Numbered from the stretch's first letter, positions 6,950-14,916 are shown. The stretch is 15,196 nt of DNA from DRGT01 sp022567895 (GCA_022567895.1 JADFGC010000030.1:1-15196), one strand, 5' to 3'. The notes: generated by a model from the sequence alone, not told the origin. Translations and numbers: made by a program.

Positions 6950-9565
6950 TTATCTTTCTCTTATCCCTGCAACTCGTTCTTTAATCTCTTCAAATTTTTC
7001 ACCGAGGTTGATTTCTTCCAACCTGTTTGTACGTTTTAAGAATAGAAAAACAGCTGCTATAGCTCCTGGAATGATAATAATGATCATGTTAAAACCACCC
7101 AGATTTAATCCTAGTAATCCAGAATCCTCAGGCTCTAAAGCTATGATACTTCCTTCTGGTACCACAACATCGGCATTTCCAAATGCTTCTGCATTTTTAA
7201 TCCCAATTCCATTAATGATTGCTTTAATAGTTATCTCTCCTGGATTTTGAGAATTTACGTTAATTAGTGCTTGACCATTTTCGTTTGTTACAGAATCTTT
7301 TGTTATGATATCAGCACCAGTAACAAGCCATTCTACATCTAATCCTTCAGGGGATAAATTAATTCCAGGATGGGAAACAAATAGTATGCCCTGAATTTCT
7401 TCATCAATCATAGCAGGACTAGGAGTTACACTCAATCTGGTATCAGGATGAATTCCTTTAACATTCATATCATATTTTGTTAAAGGCATATTTTCTGATA
7501 GAATTGCAATTTCAGAATTTCCTTCATTCAAAGTATTTATTTCAAAAATAGTTCGATATTCATCTTTGGGGATAACTAGACTATTAGGAACCTCTATGAC
7601 AGATTCATCATTTGATACAAGTGTAATCTCAATATCATTTTTAGCATATACTGGATTTCCAGCTGAATCTAATATTTGAATAGCTAATAGAGTTGTTGTT
7701 TCAGGTAATGTTGATTCTGCATAAGCTAAACCAAAACTAGTTGGATCTGTTGTGTGACTAGTCAATTGGAATTGAGATTCTAAACCTGAACCACGAATAT
7801 CAAATGTTGTTGAACCTACTTTGTTTGATTTTACAGTAATTAAAGCATATGGCTGATTTTGTTTAATTACAACTGGTTCAATATCTGCATATTCATTTGC
7901 TGAAAAAGTAAGAATGGTATCCTCGGTAAACTGAGTAACTCCAAATCTTCCTGTTTCATCTTCATCACTAGCACTTGTGTAACATATTTCACCATCATCA
8001 GATTCTTCACTTTCCATTAAATATCCTATAACGGGAAAATTAGTTTCTGCAAGAATCATTGGAATTAATTGTTCCACAGTAAGACTCAAAGATTCTTTTA
8101 CGGGTCCAAATGGATCACCATTTATGGTTGTTACTCCATCATTATCTGTCAAATAAAATTCGATAGAACAATCTTTAGGAGCAATAGTTCCTGTGTTTCC
8201 AAAAACTAAAGCAGAATTTGTTCCATGTTTGACAACAGGATTAATAAAACTTACAGTGTTTAAACTAGATGAAGCAATATTCAACTTGACATTCTTACTT
8301 GCCATAACTGGAACAGTAACTTCATCTGTTATTGAGAGAAGAACAGTATCTGAATTAGGATCAAGAAAATTTAACTGATCCGTTATCGGCACTGTTGCTT
8401 CTAAATATACAACTCCAATAAGCTCTTTTTTGCCAGTTGTTAGAAATGGAAGATTGGAAAATATCGCTGGCCCCTCTCCTATCAAAGTACCTCCTTTCAC
8501 TTCACCAGATTCACTGTCTCCTATTCTTTCATGAATGACTTGAATTGTTGATGATGAAGAACGATAATCATCAGCTGAGGTCGATATTGTATAAGTCTGA
8601 AAATCACTATCTGTAAATTCTCCTATATTAGGACGTGTAGTAAAACTTGTGTATGCCCAGTAAGACCCACTTTCAATAGTTAGTTTTTTTGTTGCAAATA
8701 ATACCTCCTCAAAATCAGTGCTAATATTTACTGCTGAATCGGGATTTGATGTAGTGATAGAAACATGTATGTCTTTTTCAGTAACAATAGGAACACCATC
8801 ATCATCTTGGATTTGAACAATTAGATATGCCGTAGGATTTGAATAACTAATGAAAGTAGATGGATATGCATAAACCTGAATTTTATACGGTTCTACTGCT
8901 TCTTGAATATGAATAAATTCACTAATTTTTTTCATGCCTTCAGTCTCTGCAAAAATTATAGGATCTCCAGAACCTTTTATTTCAAATTCACTTATTGTGA
9001 AATATTCACCTTTTTTAATTGAAACTTGATTATGTATTAATTCAATCATATCTTTGTTTGGTGTTGATAATTTTATTACTGTGTCATTTTCAGCTATTGC
9101 TGGTTGTCCTGAAGTTGTTAATAGCTCAATACCAATGTATCCATATTTAGGCCCATCTACGGGAAAGTCATTTGGAGTAATCTTCATCTGGATTTGTGTC
9201 GGGTAGTTATTACTATTGAAGACTTTAATTGGAATTTCTTTTGATAAGAAACCAGGCGCAGCAAGTGCTATATTTGCAACACCTGGTTCTAATGCCTGAA
9301 TTTTTATATTTGTGATAAATTCATTGGCAGATTCCATTCCAATGATTTTGATTATTGAATTATCTGTACTTGTAGCTTTTAAATCACCAATTCCTTTTGG
9401 AATCATGAGATTATCTACTTCAACAAAAACTTGTAGTGTGCCTTCAGTATACTCTAATAATTTTTCAGGTAATAGTTTGATACCAAATTCGTTACTAGAC
9501 TCACCATAGGCTGAAAACGGCATCATACCTGCCACTAGTAATACTAAAATAATAACTTCCTTCAA
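6950..9565 (-). CDS. Large Ig-like cell-surface protein of the pilus locus
   Basis: Probably an adhesin or envelope anchor; exact role unknown. With the start at 9565 it has 871 residues: a signal peptide (about 1-21, ending S-A-Y-G), a long beta-rich outer part, a transmembrane helix (about 825-844) and a charged 27-residue cytoplasmic tail. Three diverged copies of one Ig-like module are visible at about 124-221, 228-344 and 606-704. Each has G-x-P, then a D and a beta-strand, then G/D-x-Y about 30-45 residues after the G-x-P. A Big/invasin-like domain follows (about 714-804), with E-W-x-V-T-G-A and N-E-N-G-Q-A. A very acidic loop at about 517-540 contains Glu/Asp clusters. Start: the frame is open to an ATG at 9667, overlapping the platform gene by 41 bases. 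The TTG at 9565 gives a clean signal peptide and has a TATA-like box 30 bases upstream, so it is preferred. The signal is Sec-type, not pilin-type. Confidence 0.72.
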   Translation of the reverse strand: MKEVIILVLLVAGMMPFSAYGESSNEFGIKLLPEKLLEYTEGTLQVFVEVDNLMIPKGIGDLKATSTDNSIIKIIGMESANEFITNIKIQALEPGVANIALAAPGFLSKEIPIKVFNSNNYPTQIQMKITPNDFPVDGPKYGYIGIELLTTSGQPAIAENDTVIKLSTPNKDMIELIHNQVSIKKGEYFTISEFEIKGSGDPIIFAETEGMKKISEFIHIQEAVEPYKIQVYAYPSTFISYSNPTAYLIVQIQDDDGVPIVTEKDIHVSITTSNPDSAVNISTDFEEVLFATKKLTIESGSYWAYTSFTTRPNIGEFTDSDFQTYTISTSADDYRSSSSTIQVIHERIGDSESGEVKGGTLIGEGPAIFSNLPFLTTGKKELIGVVYLEATVPITDQLNFLDPNSDTVLLSITDEVTVPVMASKNVKLNIASSSLNTVSFINPVVKHGTNSALVFGNTGTIAPKDCSIEFYLTDNDGVTTINGDPFGPVKESLSLTVEQLIPMILAETNFPVIGYLMESEESDDGEICYTSASDEDETGRFGVTQFTEDTILTFSANEYADIEPVVIKQNQPYALITVKSNKVGSTTFDIRGSGLESQFQLTSHTTDPTSFGLAYAESTLPETTTLLAIQILDSAGNPVYAKNDIEITLVSNDESVIEVPNSLVIPKDEYRTIFEINTLNEGNSEIAILSENMPLTKYDMNVKGIHPDTRLSVTPSPAMIDEEIQGILFVSHPGINLSPEGLDVEWLVTGADIITKDSVTNENGQALINVNSQNPGEITIKAIINGIGIKNAEAFGNADVVVPEGSIIALEPEDSGLLGLNLGGFNMIIIIIPGAIAAVFLFLKRTNRLEEINLGEKFEEIKERVAGIRER

Positions 9566-9591
9566 TTCAAATTTTTTTGCTTGAAAATGGG

Positions 9592-9598
9592 ATATAAT
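9592..9598 (-). promoter_or_regulatory. Candidate internal TATA box for the Ig-like protein gene
   Basis: ATTATAT on the minus strand is centred about 30 bases upstream of the preferred TTG start, just inside or before the end of the platform gene. This would allow the surface protein to be made separately from the pilus motor. It also supports the shorter start. Confidence 0.35.
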
Positions 9599-9626
9599 CA
9601 AATGTATGAATTCCCAAATAACATAC

Positions 9627-11084
9627 CTAGACAAGTTCAATACTATTAAACAAATCAGATACGTCAAACAGTTGAGCTTGGATTATGATAACTCCAACCA
9701 TTGCAATAATCGATAATAATGCTGCATATTGAAAGCCGCCAGAATATGATCCAGTTGTAATCTTACCTAAAAATATTCCTGCCAACCAAGCCTGAATCAA
9801 CACCGACAACGAAAATATTCCAATATCTTTGTCACGTTTTTCCATAATATCTTGCATTTTTTTTTCATCAATTTCTGACTGAATGTTAACATTTGTTAAA
9901 GAATCAATTACCATTAGTGTGGTGAAACTCGTTAATCCTATCAAAAGAAAACCTATCATCACATAAGGTTGCAGTATACTTCGCTTTTCTTTTTCAACAT
10001 TGTGAATCTTCTCTGCAGTTTCAGCTAAGGATTCAATAGTGTCAACGTTTCCACCACCGGATGAAATTATCTCAAATAAAATTTTGAAGCAAATTAATAC
10101 TTGGAAGTTTTCAATTTTATTTTTTAAAGAGTTGTATATATCAGCAAGTGAGCTACCGCGTTCTAATTTACTTGCAATTGAATTTGCCAGAACGTTGAAA
10201 CCACCATAATCTTTTCTTTTACAAGCTCTAATCACACACTTCTCAGGACCAATTCCAGCTTTTCTTGTTTCAGCAATGTCTCGCAAAATATTTGGTGATG
10301 CAGATTCTGCGTCCATTATATCTGCATATCTTTTTTTGAAAGTAATCACTGGCCATATACAGGCAATAATCAATGCTGCAGCTAAAATAAATGCATTAAA
10401 ACTTGGTATGATATCTAAGTAAATAATAATTAGTGCAGCAATAATAGCTGGCATTCCAAAAACAATAATTTTTTTAATATCTAATTCTTTAAGTTTTGAA
10501 GTACTAATATATTTAGCAATTATTAGAAAAAATAGAGAAATTAACGGAGGAACAATGACAAAGGCAGTCCCCATACTAATTTTAGATTGTACTAAATCCC
10601 CAGACACAGGGTTTTCTACAGCGTTAATAATGATATATCCTGCTAAAACAACTACTTGTAAAGTCATGTAAGCTTCAATGACTGATTTTACTTTTTCGAC
10701 AGATTGTTTTTCAATCTCTGCATATCTTTCAAAGGTGCTATACATTTTACTTTTTAGATAACTTACTACATCTCCACCACCTTGAATTGATGAAACGTAT
10801 CCGCTTAGAAATTCTGCAAACTCCTTTGAAGGTGATTTTTCTTTAACTTTAGTCATGGCTGTGAGAGGATCCAAACCCAACAAATCTATTCTTTTTAGAA
10901 TTTTCTCAGATTCATTTTTGCTAGCTGGCAACAATGAAATCTCTCTTAACTTTTGAAAAATTGTATAGGGACCAAAACCGCTTGCTGCCAATAAAGTAAT
11001 AAATGTCATAAAGTATGGCAGTTCAAACTCTAATCTTTTTTTATTCCCTTTATTTTGTTCTTTTAATTTAGATATTGAAAGCAA
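9627..11084 (-). CDS. Type IV pilus assembly platform protein (FlaJ/TadC family)
   Basis: The polytopic membrane protein on which the secretion ATPase drives pilin polymerisation. The 485 residues contain two T2SSF domains. The first (about 20-160) has E-L-P-Y-F and S-S-I-Q-G-G-G-D; the second (about 268-395) has S-S-G-G-G-N-V-D-T-I-E-S-L-A-E. About seven hydrophobic helices are visible near 141-157, 171-193, 205-223, 229-247, 373-393, 422-440 and 451-469. The duplicated layout with membrane-spanning middle and C-terminal clusters is that of archaeal FlaJ-like proteins rather than bacterial PilC. TTG is the start; six T residues separate it from the TGA of the ATPase gene, so translation is probably coupled. 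Residues 1-20 are basic, as usual for the family. It lies directly downstream of its motor ATPase, the standard pairing. Confidence 0.9.
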   Translation of the reverse strand: MLSISKLKEQNKGNKKRLEFELPYFMTFITLLAASGFGPYTIFQKLREISLLPASKNESEKILKRIDLLGLDPLTAMTKVKEKSPSKEFAEFLSGYVSSIQGGGDVVSYLKSKMYSTFERYAEIEKQSVEKVKSVIEAYMTLQVVVLAGYIIINAVENPVSGDLVQSKISMGTAFVIVPPLISLFFLIIAKYISTSKLKELDIKKIIVFGMPAIIAALIIIYLDIIPSFNAFILAAALIIACIWPVITFKKRYADIMDAESASPNILRDIAETRKAGIGPEKCVIRACKRKDYGGFNVLANSIASKLERGSSLADIYNSLKNKIENFQVLICFKILFEIISSGGGNVDTIESLAETAEKIHNVEKEKRSILQPYVMIGFLLIGLTSFTTLMVIDSLTNVNIQSEIDEKKMQDIMEKRDKDIGIFSLSVLIQAWLAGIFLGKITTGSYSGGFQYAALLSIIAMVGVIIIQAQLFDVSDLFNSIELV

Positions 11085-11108
11085 AAAAAATCAAACTCCA
11101 TTTTCAAT
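11074..11108 (-). promoter_or_regulatory. Stem-loop with U8 tract at the ATPase/platform junction
   Basis: On the minus strand ATTGAAA and TTTCAAT can form a 7-bp stem around a 21-base loop. The loop holds the ATPase TGA, a run of eight U and the TTG start of the platform gene. It could act as a partial terminator or a translational control element. An AT-only stem of this length may also arise by chance. Confidence 0.35.
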
Positions 11109-12626
11109 TTTTTGCCTAAGTAATTTTGGTTCGTGATAATATTTTCCAATTGTTTCTGCAACACCTTTATAATCACGTATGTCCCGTTCTTGCATCCATT
11201 TTAAAATCATGGTTCTAGTTTCAAATTCTTGCAGTATTTCTTCATGTGTTTGACCTGTCTGCTCAGCAATTTTTTGAAGCAGCATACTTTCATGAATATT
11301 AGATTCAAAAAAATCTGTTTTAGGATCCCACTTGAAAACTGTATTAAAGGTAGTTGGATTTTTTATTTCTTCAACTGAAATTACTTTTCTACTACTTTGA
11401 CCTGTTACATTATCTTTTACTCGTCTAATAACAATTACACAATTCATTAACGGAAGGTATGAAGGAGGTATGTCCATAGGTTTTTGTTGCAATCTTTTTG
11501 CAGCTGAATCTAAACTATCTGCATGCATTGTACAAAGTCCACCATGACCTGTTGCCATAGCTTGAAACATTACATAAGCTTCAGAACCCCTAATTTCTCC
11601 AACAATTATGTAATCTGGCCTGTGTCTTACACCGGATTTTATTAGATCATAAAGACCTATTTCACCTTCTCCTTTAATTCCAAAACCTGTTCTTGAAATT
11701 AAACTAAACCAGTTTTCATGAATGATGTTGATTTCCGCTACATCTTCAACAGAAAATATTTTAAATTCTGGATTAACAAGGCCTGTGATCGCATTAAGAA
11801 TAGTAGTTTTACCACTACCTGTAGAACCTAATAACATAATTGACATCTTTGATTCAACTAAGAGCCATAGGTAAGCTGCTATGTCAATATCTATAGTGTC
11901 AAAATTTACTAGGTCTATAACGGAGTAAGGGTCTTCTTTGAATTTTCTAATTGTAAAGCTGGTGCCTTTTGGCGTAACCTCTTTTTGGTATAAGACTGAA
12001 ATTCTGTGATTTCCCTTCAAGGCCAAATCAGAGATTGGGAATGCAGAGCTGATGTGCTTTCCTGCTCTGAAAACAATTCTAGTTACAAAGTTGTTTAATT
12101 GTTCACCATCAAATTTGATATTGGTTTGTACGCTATCAAACTCTCTGTGCCAAATGTAAATTGGCATACCAATCCCACTGCAACTTATATCCTCTATATT
12201 TGGATCATGCATTAATGCATCAATTTTTCCAAAGCCCGAAATATCTCGTCGAATGTAATACTTTGCTTTTTCTACACTAGCAATAGGCATATCTTGAAAG
12301 ACTTTTTGATTTTTTTTCATAATGTTATCAAGATAAGCATCAAACTCCGTTGTCTTGTTTTCTTCAGGAGAATCTAGATTTAATTCAATGAGGTTGTATA
12401 GTGTTTTCTTTAGTTCCTCTTCCTCAGGATTTAATTTGACTTCATCAACCTGATACAAATATCCTGAAGTTTTTTCATCATAAAGAATAACTGCATAACT
12501 AAATGGCAGATTTAACGGATATTTTTTTACAAGCTTGTGACCGCTTAGGGTTTGTGTTTGAGATATTTTTAAAAAATCACTTTTAAGAAAAGTTTCTAAA
12601 CCTAATTCATTAGATTTTTTACCCAT
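11091..12626 (-). CDS. Type IV pilus secretion ATPase (FlaI/GspE/VirB11 family)
   Basis: The hexameric cytoplasmic motor that powers pilus assembly by ATP hydrolysis. The 511 residues comprise an N-terminal part (about 1-120) specific to the archaeal type, a linker domain (about 120-240), and the RecA-like core. All four hallmark motifs are intact: Walker A G-S-T-G-S-G-K-T (267-274), the Asp box S-V-E-D-V-A-E (292-298), Walker B Y-I-I-V-G-E-I-R-G (339-347), and the His box G-H-G-G-L-C-T-M-H-A-D (360-370). The C-terminal helical part, about 450-511, is also present. ATG start with a Shine-Dalgarno-like GGTGA six bases before it, one of the few clear ribosome-binding sites here. It lies between pilin and platform genes; a U-rich hairpin separates it from the pilin gene. 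Length and motifs show no defect. Whether the pilus retracts cannot be told; no second ATPase is in view. Confidence 0.95.
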   Translation of the reverse strand: MGKKSNELGLETFLKSDFLKISQTQTLSGHKLVKKYPLNLPFSYAVILYDEKTSGYLYQVDEVKLNPEEEELKKTLYNLIELNLDSPEENKTTEFDAYLDNIMKKNQKVFQDMPIASVEKAKYYIRRDISGFGKIDALMHDPNIEDISCSGIGMPIYIWHREFDSVQTNIKFDGEQLNNFVTRIVFRAGKHISSAFPISDLALKGNHRISVLYQKEVTPKGTSFTIRKFKEDPYSVIDLVNFDTIDIDIAAYLWLLVESKMSIMLLGSTGSGKTTILNAITGLVNPEFKIFSVEDVAEINIIHENWFSLISRTGFGIKGEGEIGLYDLIKSGVRHRPDYIIVGEIRGSEAYVMFQAMATGHGGLCTMHADSLDSAAKRLQQKPMDIPPSYLPLMNCVIVIRRVKDNVTGQSSRKVISVEEIKNPTTFNTVFKWDPKTDFFESNIHESMLLQKIAEQTGQTHEEILQEFETRTMILKWMQERDIRDYKGVAETIGKYYHEPKLLRQKIENGV

Positions 12627-12632
12627 TTTGTC

Positions 12633-12637
12633 TCACC
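12633..12637 (-). promoter_or_regulatory. Ribosome-binding site of the secretion ATPase gene
   Basis: GGTGA on the minus strand, six bases before the ATG at 12626, matches the anti-Shine-Dalgarno end of archaeal 16S rRNA. It implies a leadered, probably operon-internal, translation start, in contrast to the likely leaderless pilin. Confidence 0.65.
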
Positions 12638-12648
12638 GTACAAAAACT

Positions 12649-12686
12649 ACACAAGGCAGCCATAAAAAAAGCGACCCACCTTATGT
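12649..12686 (-). terminator. Stem-loop with U7 tract at the end of the pilin gene
   Basis: On the minus strand ACATAAGGTGG (12676-12686, containing the pilin stop codon) can pair over 11 positions, three of them G-U, with CTGCCTTGTGT (12649-12659). The 16-base loop carries a run of seven U (12664-12670). It may be a leaky terminator or an mRNA 3'-end stabiliser that yields much pilin message and less read-through into the ATPase gene. Confidence 0.5.
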
Positions 12687-13304
12687 TTTACTTGAGACAG
12701 TTACGCTTATTGGAGCACCTGATTTGCCTGCAAAGACACCAACAGCGGTTGAAACACCTGCGTCTAGTGATGATATTGTACCGTTGGTAAGCGAGAAGTA
12801 GATTATTGCTCCTGCTCCTGGATCAAGACCTACCGGACCTGATGCTGCATCAGCACAGAAATCTACACCTACAGCAAGGGTGATTTCCATTTTTGTACCG
12901 GGAGTACAATTAGCTGCAGTGCTATTAGTTAACAATCCATTAATATCAGACCAAGTTGTGAAGTTCATTGCTTGCTGAAGGTCGTTTGAAGTTACGTCTG
13001 TGTCAGGATACCATTGTGTGAATGGCATGTCTACTCCTCTGACACTGATCTTGTTTACGGAAAGGATCTTGTCTCCAGTGTTTCTAACAGTAAATGCTCC
13101 CCATGTATAACCCGTAGGTTCATTAGCATTTGTCCATAACTTTACACCTGTTACAGAAATTGCTTCTTGCTGAGTACTGGTCTGGAAAAGACTGGTACCA
13201 TAAAGAACGACTCCTGTTGCTAGTACGACTGATGCCACCAGAATTATGATGGTAGTAAGTACTGTACTTAGTGCTCTATTCATGTGTCTTGTTCTGAGTT
13301 TCAT
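12681..13304 (-). CDS. Archaeal type IV pilin precursor
   Basis: The structural subunit of the pilus. The 207-residue precursor has a short basic leader with a class III signal: M-N-R-A then L-S-T-V, with expected cleavage between A11 and L12. The hydrophobic helix follows (about 14-38) and would form the filament core. The rest is a beta-rich head domain with Thr/Ser/Gly-rich composition, W57, W68, W98 and W118, and two cysteines (C133, C150) that may form a disulfide. Several N-x-S/T sequons (for example N114, N127, N132, N174) would permit N-glycosylation. GC content is visibly higher than in neighbours: two counted 60-base rows are 47% and 50%, against 25-33% in rows from flanking genes. 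This is usual for highly expressed surface proteins. ATG start; a TATA-like box 23 bases upstream fits a leaderless message. A second ATG at codon 8 would leave a very short leader peptide. Only one pilin is present. Confidence 0.88.
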   Translation of the reverse strand: MKLRTRHMNRALSTVLTTIIILVASVVLATGVVLYGTSLFQTSTQQEAISVTGVKLWTNANEPTGYTWGAFTVRNTGDKILSVNKISVRGVDMPFTQWYPDTDVTSNDLQQAMNFTTWSDINGLLTNSTAANCTPGTKMEITLAVGVDFCADAASGPVGLDPGAGAIIYFSLTNGTISSLDAGVSTAVGVFAGKSGAPISVTVSSKT

Positions 13305-13323
13305 TACCTAAATGCATACAAGG

Positions 13324-13331
13324 TTTAATAT
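13324..13331 (-). promoter_or_regulatory. TATA-like box of the pilin gene
   Basis: ATATTAAA on the minus strand is centred about 23 bases upstream of the pilin ATG, in the 53-base gap after the VWA gene. It points to a dedicated pilin promoter with little or no 5' leader. Confidence 0.5.
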
Positions 13332-13333
13332 CT

Positions 13334-13353
13334 AGACTAGTATGTCAGACTAG
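13334..13353. repeat. Twin AGACTAG direct repeat upstream of the pilin promoter
   Basis: AGACTAG occurs at 13334-13340 and again at 13347-13353, start to start 13 bases apart. Both copies lie just upstream of the pilin TATA-like box, where an archaeal activator or repressor would bind. The first copy is part of a TCTAGACTAG stretch. Confidence 0.5.
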
Positions 13354-13357
13354 AAAA

Positions 13358-14914
13358 TTACAAATCACTCTGTGCTACATTCACGTAGGCACGAATGAAT
13401 TTTAAAACCGTTCTGGTGATCTCATCATGCCCAAAACATGCTGAATATAATTTGGATTCCCCTCCAGTCCCAATTCCAACTACATTCACTCCTGCCTTTT
13501 TTGCATAGCTAATCGCTTCTTTGAAATAATCGTCAGCATCACTATACCCCAACGTCTTACCATCAGATACAAGAAAAATGTATTTCTTTTCATTCTGGTC
13601 ATTTTGCAGAGCTCTAACAGAAAGAATTATGGCATCTGGAATGAATGATAAACCCTGATTTTTTATTCCACCAAAACGAGATTTAACTTGTTGATCATAA
13701 CGTTCTGCTGAATCCTTGATTACATAGAAGTTATTATTAAACGCTGAAAGAGACCATTGTCCATTAACAGCACTAACTGCCTCTGCTGCTTCTGATAAGC
13801 ACAAAGCGAATTTTCTAAGATCATGAAATTTTCCTTCCATACTTGCGCTTGAATCTAATATAATGGACCAGCTCTCTGGCGTTCGACGATCTTCATCTCG
13901 TTCAAACATTTCAATCTCAGTATTTTCACTGGCGATTGCTTGAATTGCTTTTTGCATTTCCAAAATTCCTACTTGATCTGCTTTAGGAGAATCTACAATA
14001 TTGGTTACAAACTTTAATTTACTTTTAATTTTCTTCACAAAATCTGCTGTTTCAGAGCTAAGACGCATGTATTCCGAAAAATTTTCTGGAGCAAAATTAA
14101 TTTCATCAAAACGAAGTTCTTTTGAAAGTTTTTTATACTTTTGTAAAATTTTTCTTTGTACTGTAATTTCGTTTATCCATGTTTTATTTAATAATGAGCA
14201 AGTTTTTTGAAAATCATTAAATGGTTCGAATTTAATTGGTTTAAAAATTTTTGAGCTTAAAAATTCATTTACATGATCATGATAAGGGAGAGTAACTGAA
14301 TTCAATAAATGACGGTTTTCGTAAAGGAGGTTAGCATATTCGATAAGATTTGAAGAATCATTAATATTTGCAACTATTTTCTCTTTTATAGATAATATTA
14401 TTTTATTTTCATCAGGAAGAAAAAACTTTGAAAAATTATTTTTCCCAACATTAGAATCAGAGAAAATATTTTGAAAATATGTGTTATATTTAGAATCTAA
14501 TTCTCCAATGACTTTGGCAGCAGAGGAAAAATTTTCTTTAAGATAACTTTCAGCTCTGCAGTCTTCAATAAAATTAATCACTTTTGTTGCATGCTCTTGA
14601 GTCTTGGTTTGCTTCCAGTCCTTATAGATATCAAAGTTAGAAACTGCTACGTGAGCTCCCATATGATATATAGAAGCAAGATACAAACTCCATAACCCTG
14701 AACTTTGTTTTTCATATTGATCGAAAATAAAACCTTGAAAATAGAATTTTTCTTCAACTAGCTTTGGAGTAGACACGACTACCATTAAACGTGGTTTTGT
14801 TATAAAATAAGGAAAATCTTTTTTGTTGGATAGAATAAAATCAACATTTTCTTCGTCTTTTTTTGCTACCTCATAGAATATCTGACGTGAAATATCGTTG
14901 AAAGTATCATTCAA
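13358..14914 (-). CDS. VWA-domain protein, NorD/CoxE-like
   Basis: Likely partner of the adjacent MoxR/NorQ-type ATPase; such pairs act as chaperones that mature, activate or insert metal into target complexes. The 518 residues have a long helical N-terminal part with H-M-G-A-H (84-88) and F-I-E-D-C-R-A-E (115-122), which recalls the L-E-D-x-R-x-E region of NorD. A VWA domain occupies about 348-510. Its metal-ion-dependent adhesion site is nearly complete: D354, S356 and S358 (D-S-S-A-S), a Ser at 423 (G-L-S) where the family usually has Thr, and D451 in S-D-G. There is no signal peptide or membrane helix, so it is cytoplasmic. Start is TTG, two bases after the ATPase stop, and no ATG occurs in frame before residue 44; coupling is likely. 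The coding sequence is very AT-rich in its N-terminal half. The target is unknown; the neighbouring pilus operon is a candidate. Confidence 0.84.
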   Translation of the reverse strand: MNDTFNDISRQIFYEVAKKDEENVDFILSNKKDFPYFITKPRLMVVVSTPKLVEEKFYFQGFIFDQYEKQSSGLWSLYLASIYHMGAHVAVSNFDIYKDWKQTKTQEHATKVINFIEDCRAESYLKENFSSAAKVIGELDSKYNTYFQNIFSDSNVGKNNFSKFFLPDENKIILSIKEKIVANINDSSNLIEYANLLYENRHLLNSVTLPYHDHVNEFLSSKIFKPIKFEPFNDFQKTCSLLNKTWINEITVQRKILQKYKKLSKELRFDEINFAPENFSEYMRLSSETADFVKKIKSKLKFVTNIVDSPKADQVGILEMQKAIQAIASENTEIEMFERDEDRRTPESWSIILDSSASMEGKFHDLRKFALCLSEAAEAVSAVNGQWSLSAFNNNFYVIKDSAERYDQQVKSRFGGIKNQGLSFIPDAIILSVRALQNDQNEKKYIFLVSDGKTLGYSDADDYFKEAISYAKKAGVNVVGIGTGGESKLYSACFGHDEITRTVLKFIRAYVNVAQSDL

Positions 14915-14916
14915 AT

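Noticed and set aside
9565..9667. Longer N-terminus (34 more residues) for the Ig-like surface protein, from the ATG at 9667.
   Set aside because: It would put an extra hydrophobic stretch and a charged segment before an otherwise clean signal peptide, and overlap the platform gene by 41 bases. The TTG at 9565 with a TATA-like box upstream is better. Not excluded.
6154..13304. Possible archaellum (motility) operon.
   Set aside because: There is one pilin without the usual archaellin set, and no FlaF, FlaG or FlaH-like gene; the set fits an adhesive type IV pilus.
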